In this document: one piece after another, positions 61,401 through 64,000 of the stretch | How positions within the stretch are numbered: position 1 is the first letter of the stretch | Layout: each line of letters starts with the position of its first letter | Assembly: GCF_023101765.2 (NCBI RefSeq) | Contig: NC_064213.1 | Coordinates: forward strand, 1 to 64,000 | Source of the DNA: Spodoptera frugiperda | Taxonomy: Eukaryota; Arthropoda; Insecta; Lepidoptera; Noctuidae | DNA: 64,000 bases | Direction: 5' to 3' | Program-made: the position numbers and the translations under genes | Notes under the pieces: model-generated | The model's input: only the letters and a program-made list of their open reading frames with translations | Database searches by the model: none | What the model was told of the DNA's origin: nothing

Positions 61401-63566
61401 AACTTCAGTTGTTCACCGATTATCTTAGAGATCGTCAACAATGCGTTAAAATAGGTCAGTACACAAGTTCTGAGATGGAAAATAGTGGTTTCGGAATACC
61501 TCAAGGAAGTATTTTGGGACCTACATTGTTTTTAATTTACATTAATGATTTATGTAGTTTGGTCCTTCGGAATGGGCTAATATTATCATATGCGGATGAC
61601 ACAGCCCTATTGTTTTCCGCTGAATCTCAAAGTGAAACATATGAATATGCCCAAAACGGTTTTAATGTTGTGTCAAATTGGCTTCATCAAAATCTTCTAA
61701 CATTAAATATAGATAAAACTAAATATATTTCATTCTCAATTAGAAACATTAATCCACCGCTTACTAACCTAGATATATTTGCACATAATTGCAATTCTGC
61801 TAATATTGCTTGTACTTGTCCCACTTTAGTTAAAGCTGACCACATAAAATATCTAGGTGTTACGATTGACACGAATCTAAATTTCCGTAAACACATCGAG
61901 TTACTATGCAAAAGAGTGCGTAAATTAATGTACATTTTTAAGAACCTACGCCACATAGCCGACTATAAGTTAATTAAACAGGTTTATTTGGCTCTGTGTC
62001 AGTCTGTTCTCACCTATTGTATTACATCATGGGGTGGAACTGCAAAGTCTATCTTGCTTCCTCTGGAACGCGCTCAAAGAGCAATTCTAAAGGTTGCTAC
62101 CTTCCGCCCTTTTAGGTTTCCCACACACCAACTATACACTGCATGTAAAATACTAACAGTGCGCCAACTATTTATATTGCAAACCATACTTTATCAGCAC
62201 TCTCAGCTTCCTTTCGACCCAGTATCCCAAACCAGGAGGAGGAAAGATTTGGTTTGCTTTGAACCACAGACAAGACATGCATTTGCACATAGATTTTACG
62301 TATTTTTAGGACCATTTTTGTACAACAAGGTCAACAAGATACTAAATATATATAGTGTAAATTATTATAAATGTAGTACATTGTTATCAGAGTATCTACT
62401 AAATCTTGATTACGCAGACACAGAAAAACTATTGGAAGTTTTAGTATGAATGTAAGATTAGTTTGTAAGTTGTTATTCTATTTCTGTACACATGCACCTA
62501 AATTGATAGTCTTGTAAGTGATGACCCGAAACACAGGTTTTTATAAACCTAGCTCGGGCAAGTCGCTAATTATACATAAGTCTAGGTTAAAAAGTAAATT
62601 TTCCTATAGTTCCTAAATATTGGTAAGTTACTTATTAAGTTATTCCTAGTGCACTAGCATAATTATTGATTAATACTTATTTGTGGCTGTTTCATGTAAA
62701 TTATTTTGTGAAATAATGAAATAAAGGATTTATTTATTTATTTATTTATTTATTTTAAACGAGAAATTTCAAAGTTTGCGAAGATGCACTAGATTTTACG
62801 TGGGTATTTTAATAACTTCACTTCACCAATGTTCCTCACAAAGAGGGATCATGATTTATACATTTACTTGAGGGTCGGTTCGGTTCCGCACGGGTGCTAT
62901 TTCTCGACTTTTCCGGTGCAGTCATTCGCAAAGCATGGCTTGCGTGATCAAGGAAAATAGGGATTTATGCACAACGTGTCTACTGTATACTGTGTATTGT
63001 TCATCTTCATACGTTGAACTGTCGTGACTAGTGACAATACATATGTGAATATAGAATACATAGGACGACGTTTTACACGCATGTTTCCTTTGAACTTTTA
63101 TAATTGTTTAAGGCGTTCCTTAAACTTAATTTTTTTTACTGTTTTGATAATATGAGAATAGTATTGTAGTTTACAGAATACAGTCGTGAGTCCAAGTTCA
63201 AGGAGTGTAAGTAATTTGTATTGTTTCTGTCGGTAACTGCTACCCGGTGGGATCGAAAATTTAAGAGTCATCGTAAAACGCCGGCCGGCCATTTGTATTG
63301 TTTGTGACTTGTATTGGAATTTTACGGCGAATAAAGTTGGTATTGTTGCCGAGGAAAGAGTGTGCACGACATGATGGTACCTCGGGCGCGTTGACGCTGT
63401 AGCGGATGGCGGCGCGGGCGGCGTGGGGCAGCGCGCCGCGCGCGGGCCGCAGCAGGCCGCACGAGCAGGCCAGCTCGCGGCAGTGCTCGCACGGCCGCCG
63501 CCCGCGACACGCCGCCGACGGCTCGTTCTCCCCCCACCACCGGAACGGCTCCGCCCACCAGTAGAT
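29716..63566 (-). CDS. ASH/MSP-domain axonemal protein, HYDIN/DLEC1/CFAP-like (5' end outside window)
   Basis: Exons, 5' to 3': 63381-63566, 57229-57403, 56870-57070, 55000-55076, 51554-51661, 49907-49984, 42743-42830, 41605-41703, 41274-41390, 41041-41145, 39601-39749, 34321-34436, 33729-33820, 33256-33345, 32625-32734, 31945-32081, 31721-31861, 31175-31406, 30771-30935, 30585-30708, 30315-30412, and a last exon ending at 29716. The first 21 sum to 2,688 nt (896 codons) with every phase matching. ASH-like strands recur: IHLRNESVVTARW, RKRFHVMNVGSGVLELG, VQPAVIDFGVVADGDTRKM. Such modules occur in HYDIN, DLEC1 and CFAP proteins of the ciliary axoneme. In an insect this suggests sperm flagella or sensory cilia. 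DLEC1 is my best guess but is not proven. Exons are very GC-rich, introns AT-rich. Confidence 0.75.
33822..33842. repeat. (CA)n microsatellite forming the pyrimidine-tract position of an acceptor
   Basis: On the minus strand (TG)n runs directly into GTGCAG, the acceptor of exon 33729-33820 of the ASH-domain gene. Confidence 0.85.
34690..36140 (+). repeat. 5' LTR (1,451 bp)
   Basis: Begins TGTAACGTTGCACG and ends AAACGCTAAGCGTTACA. Nearly identical to the repeat at 37525. A small internal array of CAGCTACCTTC units is one unit shorter here than in the 3' LTR. Small ORFs in it are shared with the other LTR only because of identity. Confidence 0.9.
36142..36159 (+). promoter_or_regulatory. Primer binding site
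   Basis: TGGCGCCCAATTAGGTAG starts one base after the LTR, with the TGG expected for pairing to a tRNA CCA end. The donor tRNA is not determined. Confidence 0.65.
36160..37510. other. Internal region of the LTR element, no coding sequence seen
   Basis: AT-rich, with only short chance ORFs (largest 72 codons). No protease, RT, RNase H or integrase motif in any frame. Confidence 0.7.
37511..37521 (+). promoter_or_regulatory. Polypurine tract
   Basis: AAAAAGGGGGG lies three bases before the 3' LTR, the place and composition expected for plus-strand priming. Confidence 0.75.
37525..38991 (+). repeat. 3' LTR (1,467 bp)
   Basis: Same ends as the 5' LTR and few differences over about 1.45 kb, implying recent insertion. 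It has one more CAGCTACCTTC-type unit near 38510-38550. It is followed by TATA, the target duplication. Confidence 0.9.
39361..39500 (+). mobile_element. tRNA-derived SINE, second family
   Basis: Head with an A-box-like TGGCGCAGTGGC and B-box-like GAGTTCAATTCC, then a body with AACAACTCTTTGTATAATTC. A related copy in the other orientation is at 45945-46052. It lies in an intron of the ASH-domain gene. Confidence 0.6.
39601..55076 (-). CDS. ASH-domain gene, middle exon block (8 exons)
   Basis: Exons 55000-55076 (FCPSECRVRPYGEVEIR), 51554-51661 (KPLYLLIDAAIA), 49907-49984 (GVKISCEVPLGGALKPDSF), 42743-42830 (STPEEIFAEEDRKRQALR), 41605-41703 (CRCPFEMVYIPPARPL), 41274-41390, 41041-41145 (RTIHLRNESVVTARW) and 39601-39749 (VSVYADCWGLYHDQLLIL). 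All have GT-AG borders and agree in phase. The run from PLRTV into RTRTIHLRNESVVTARW is a textbook ASH beta-strand pattern across a splice junction. Intron 42831-49906 is the largest (7 kb) and rich in transposons. Confidence 0.75.
40184..40206. repeat. (AC)n microsatellite
   Basis: About eleven AC units in an intron. No nearby exon fits the phase of its neighbours. Confidence 0.9.
41812..42100 (+). mobile_element. Lepidoptera-type short retroelement (SINE-like)
   Basis: Sequence with GTGCGGGAGAGCC, CGGCACGAATGGGCCGG, CCGGAGGCCCAATTACC, and the tail GCTTACCATCATGTGATCG followed by CTGCTCGTTTAC. I recognise this as a very abundant lepidopteran dispersed repeat with a LINE-like 3' tail. The tail resembles that of the LINE at 27063-28912. 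Confidence 0.6.
42101..42742. other. Intron of ASH-domain gene
   Basis: No exon, RNA gene or repeat recognised apart from short chance ORFs. Confidence 0.4.
43009..44853 (-). mobile_element. 5'-truncated copy of the 14733-18230 LINE, split by a Helitron
   Basis: 43009-43488 and 44747-44853 together match the 3' UTR at 14733-15322 (for example GATGAGGCCGGCATTTCCT and TAGTGGTCTTTTGAGG), ending at GTGTGGACATTATAGCAGTT. The match stops at the same base as the RT-coding part would begin, so only the UTR was copied. The Helitron at 43489-44746 is nested inside. Confidence 0.8.
43489..44746 (+). mobile_element. Non-autonomous Helitron nested in a LINE tail (1,258 bp)
   Basis: Starts TCTATATATATAAAACTC after A and ends GGGCGGAAAGCTAG before T. 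A short hairpin (GGGCGAAGCCC) sits just before the 3' end, as Helitrons require. Removing the element restores the LINE tail seen intact at 15180-15240, which proves the borders. No Rep/helicase ORF. Confidence 0.75.
44854..45944. other. Intron of ASH-domain gene
   Basis: Mixed composition with a CG-rich patch of GACGCG/GCGACG units at 45550-45605. No exon with consistent splice sites. Confidence 0.4.
45945..46052 (-). mobile_element. tRNA-derived SINE, second family, minus orientation
   Basis: Related to 39361-39500: minus strand reads TTGGTGCGGCAGC, then ATTCGATTCCCACACGGAGC, then TTTTTGTACAATCCACAAA. In an intron of the ASH-domain gene. Confidence 0.5.
46336..46616 (-). mobile_element. 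tRNA-derived SINE, first family
   Basis: On the minus strand the head reads CCTCGTTGGTCGAGTGGTCG with B box GGGTTCGATTCCC, and the body ends in CCCCTTCGGGGATAAAAAGG. It matches 48771-49046 (plus) and the fragment at 23043-23190. Confidence 0.7.
46617..48770. other. Intron of ASH-domain gene with degenerate repeats
   Basis: 46710-46760 (CTGGCCGAATTGAGAACCTC, GGAAGTCGGTTAAAA) resembles a common lepidopteran dispersed repeat. A GC-rich patch at 47228-47425 has ORFs on both strands, but the flanking exons already join in phase, so no exon is needed here. Confidence 0.4.
48771..49046 (+). mobile_element. tRNA-derived SINE, first family
   Basis: Plus-orientation copy: TGCCTCGTTGCTCGAGTGGT at the head, a diverged B box (GGTTCTATTTCC), and the tail CCCCTTCGGGGATAAAAGAC. 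The B-box changes suggest it is old and not transcribed by Pol III. Confidence 0.7.
49170..49201. repeat. Perfect 13-bp inverted repeat with 6-base loop
   Basis: CGCGTGGCTCTAC (49170-49182) and GTAGAGCCACGCG (49189-49201) pair completely. The preceding 90 bp is rich in CTACG/CGTAG units, as is the satellite at 26551. Confidence 0.8.
49202..49906. other. Intron of ASH-domain gene
   Basis: AT-rich; nothing recognised. Confidence 0.4.
49985..51553. other. Intron of ASH-domain gene
   Basis: No gene or repeat recognised. GC-rich patches near 51020 and 51370 have no splice-consistent ORF. Confidence 0.4.
51662..54999. other. Intron of ASH-domain gene (3.3 kb)
   Basis: Starts, on the minus strand, just before the acceptor of exon 51554-51661 with a (TG)n tract (51663-51680). 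The rest is unique-looking AT-rich DNA with scattered short ORFs. Confidence 0.4.
55077..56869. other. Intron of ASH-domain gene (1.8 kb)
   Basis: Contains a CGCCC-rich simple repeat at about 55790-55822 and a degenerate Helitron-like stretch near 55940-56010. No exon seen. Confidence 0.4.
56870..63566 (-). CDS. ASH-domain gene, upstream exon block (63381-63566, 57229-57403, 56870-57070)
   Basis: The first visible exon (62 codons) is entered in phase 0 after a GAGCAG acceptor, so at least one exon lies beyond the right edge. It is Cys/Trp-rich (IYWWAEPFRWWGENE, CRGRRPCEHC). The next begins CDGCVATLVRARR. The third carries a Gly/Glu-rich insert, then a clear ASH strand pair: RRTCYRLRLTNITPLPTAVHF. 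The 6-kb intron between the first two holds an antisense LINE. Confidence 0.75.
57404..58135. other. Intron sequence and 5' UTR of the antisense LINE
   Basis: The LINE must begin somewhere in the last 200-250 bp before its ORF1 (58136). I could not place its exact 5' end or target duplication. Confidence 0.4.
58136..59416 (+). CDS. LINE ORF1, gag-like zinc-knuckle protein (426 aa)
   Basis: Nucleic-acid chaperone-like gag of a Jockey/CR1-group LINE. Residues 1-60 are Pro/Gln-rich, followed by a helical region (about 80-140) that may form a coiled coil. C-terminal cysteine knuckles include CFNCQQFGHAAKFC and CNHCGETGHSHKEC plus a partial third starting CATCKRFKKKC. The codon TTA-G-ATATG context gives two in-frame starts five bases apart in sense (58136 is the open-frame Met as listed; MSNQTASP is the next Met). 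No stop or frameshift. Confidence 0.8.
   Translation: MLDMSNQTASPFGRSQLLQRSPPPTPNQPEPVQPIEQIPPQAPAVLAGELPPEVVSTPDIQKWIGSIDAVLTEVCTIVSEGKMNNDQKQRVSALCRNVLKGTSQMAVEYQALKQKTIQAHHTVLHLKEQLDLAESIKVIKNTIIDKLSPSDITSSSYASIVKKSSETLIRPANLSSVAIYPCDKTRTSEDTKSLVQKIISPEELKLHVRGLKKVRNGGVLIRTENKGDIEKLRNSTKLMSSGLTVEETPKRRPRIAVVGVPVALTEREVFDCIYEQNLSEKLANSTRESFLATVKLSHKSGKKGLPTCNYILEVSAAVRKVLINQGRIFINWTSCPVRDFTIVTRCFNCQQFGHAAKFCRETSPTCNHCGETGHSHKECSSKSSPPQCATCKRFKKKCDHQTGDAECPARKYAEINYINSIDYEGA
59510..62449 (+). CDS. LINE ORF2, APE endonuclease/reverse transcriptase (979 aa)
   Basis: Endonuclease (about residues 35-240): LTQNIRSINRN, VLTECWLSS, AIYRPPSQNID, LMGDININIA and SLTDHQAILL. Reverse transcriptase (about residues 480-760): NNYRPISVLTGLSKILEKII, FGFRPKRSTNQAVH, FLDLAKAFDTIS, GIPQGSILGPTLFLIYINDL and LSYADDTALLF. 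All catalytic Asp residues are in place and the frame is unbroken, so the copy could be competent. It belongs to the Jockey/CR1 superclade; finer placement needs a tree. It is not the same family as the LINE at 14733-18230. Confidence 0.88.
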   Translation: MASQLITDLDEFSVSEANTCNVEDCKLLLPSGENTLTLLTQNIRSINRNMDGFEVLLESLDINCDVIVLTECWLSSQTANLPSLDGYCTHKTNSNMNQNDGVVVYIKNNLKVLVEEPRVQNSNCLVIKIIPDTVIMAIYRPPSQNIDSFLDSLDVNLKRLSAFKNIILMGDININIASERADTHVHNYLNICSFHGLLPTHYYPTHQSGSCLDHFIIKTRHPNKTLVTNSSLTDHQAILLTIQKSSPRKNCMRSFLKINMTNLARDIRDIDFDPVYDTNDANISLQYFINALQHAINKNTITKITSRRYKSIKPWITPGLVRCIRHRDKLHQKSKLAPDNEILSISYKRYRNFCNNLLKKIKYQHEKNELQKAGKNSKLVWKFIKTNTFRSKNPEPPLELLSSEINPLVAANKVNSFFANIGKTLAEKSLNHSTYPHQPLSAVNTPTKTSKSFVLLNTDVNEILRIITGLKDDCAVGWDGIPNNILKRFKHLLAPPLTHIFQSCLSKGIFPKPLKKAVVTPVFKAGDKNCVNNYRPISVLTGLSKILEKIINSRLIDYLEVNNLLSNNQFGFRPKRSTNQAVHRLSEYISTNLDKGMHTIGIFLDLAKAFDTISCSMLLHKLEKLGIRGEQLQLFTDYLRDRQQCVKIGQYTSSEMENSGFGIPQGSILGPTLFLIYINDLCSLVLRNGLILSYADDTALLFSAESQSETYEYAQNGFNVVSNWLHQNLLTLNIDKTKYISFSIRNINPPLTNLDIFAHNCNSANIACTCPTLVKADHIKYLGVTIDTNLNFRKHIELLCKRVRKLMYIFKNLRHIADYKLIKQVYLALCQSVLTYCITSWGGTAKSILLPLERAQRAILKVATFRPFRFPTHQLYTACKILTVRQLFILQTILYQHSQLPFDPVSQTRRRKDLVCFEPQTRHAFAHRFYVFLGPFLYNKVNKILNIYSVNYYKCSTLLSEYLLNLDYADTEKLLEVLV
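62757..63380. other. Intron of ASH-domain gene, distal part
   Basis: AT-rich; no feature recognised between the LINE 3' end and the exon at 63381. Confidence 0.4.
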
Positions 63567-64000
63567 CTGCTCTTGCACACGTTACAATAACTTGCAAATC
63601 CAACAATAACTTTAATTATTGTAGCACTATTGCAAATTCAAGAAAATATTTCATTTTGACTATTTTCCGAATATGAAGGTGGAGCTCTATGCACAATGTA
63701 TGAAACCATGTACAATACATTTGAGTGTTGGTAATATTGGATACATTCATGATTCGAATTACATAAGTATTTGCAAACGTTATTTGTAAATCAATCTTAC
63801 AAATAACGTTTGCGTACTTGATAGCCAGGCCATGTACATTGGCTGGTTGGTTACACAATTGGCAAATGAAGATTCAGTTTTTCTATTTATAAGGTGAACT
63901 TAAATACTATTAGTACTAGTATTTAGTTGAAATGTATTTTCGATAAAAATACAGAACATTTAGCAAAAAGCGAAACGAATCCAACGCAAACAAATAAATA
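63567..64000. other. Intron upstream of the first visible exon of the ASH-domain gene
   Basis: Contains a local inverted repeat around TACAAATAACGTTTGC near 63770-63815. No exon seen before the window ends. Confidence 0.4.

Larger units (their letters stand above)
57900..62756 (+). mobile_element. Apparently complete two-ORF non-LTR retrotransposon, antisense in intron
   Basis: Plus-strand LINE with ORF1 (58136-59416), a 93-bp spacer, ORF2 (59510-62449), a 300-bp 3' UTR and a 3' end of TTTA repeats (about 62729-62756). Both ORFs are open. It sits in the intron between exons 57229-57403 and 63381-63566 of the minus-strand gene. The left border is approximate. Confidence 0.8.

Noticed and set aside
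1..64000. CRISPR array or prokaryotic operon
   Set aside because: Regular repeats here are satellites without unique spacers; genes have introns and eukaryotic retroelements dominate.

Overview
The window is nuclear DNA of an insect, almost certainly a moth or butterfly. It has TTAGG-type telomeric repeats with SART-like (R1-clade) telomere retrotransposons, Helitron-type elements with TCTWTATATA heads and CTAG tails, tRNA-derived SINEs with Lepidoptera-style tails, GC-rich exons in AT-rich introns, and short multi-exon genes. No prokaryotic features are visible. All family assignments come from reading the sequence and were not checked by database search.

Layout. (1) 1-10612: two head-to-tail SART-like non-LTR retrotransposons on the minus strand, separated and flanked by (CCTAA)n. 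The G-rich TTAGG strand runs toward lower coordinates, so the chromosome end should lie to the left and the window looks subtelomeric. (2) 10613-13818: a 16-bp-unit satellite in two inverted arms around a fragment of a Copia-type gag gene, an arrangement like foldback transposons. (3) 14474-24701: a complete minus-strand class C GPCR gene of the metabotropic glutamate receptor family. I could join 16 coding exons in frame; a 17th, downstream exon gives an alternative C-terminus. Its ligand pocket has lost the residues that hold the distal carboxylate of glutamate, pointing to the insect mXR/mangetout paralogue. A LINE with an intact EN-RT frame sits between the two alternative last exons. (4) 24702-29715: upstream/intergenic DNA with Helitrons, a 54-bp palindromic satellite and a broken LINE inserted into it. 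(5) 29716-63566 and beyond the right edge: the 3' part of a long minus-strand gene. I reconstructed 22 small GC-rich exons; the 20 junctions among the first 21 agree in phase, and the splice into the last exon is uncertain. It encodes an ASH/MSP-type axonemal protein (HYDIN/DLEC1/CFAP-like). Its introns hold a complete but non-coding LTR retrotransposon (34690-38991), a Helitron nested in a LINE tail (43489-44746), several SINEs, and an intact two-ORF LINE in antisense (58136-62449).

The two host genes lie on the same strand and show no sign of functional linkage: one is a cell-surface receptor, the other a presumed ciliary or sperm-flagellum component. Everything else with coding capacity is mobile-element derived. 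The most unusual structures are the foldback-like satellite with captured gag, the perfect 13-bp hairpin that puts the SART stop-restart codon UAAUG in its loop, the altered ligand pocket and two alternative C-termini of the receptor, and the LTR element without coding sequence.
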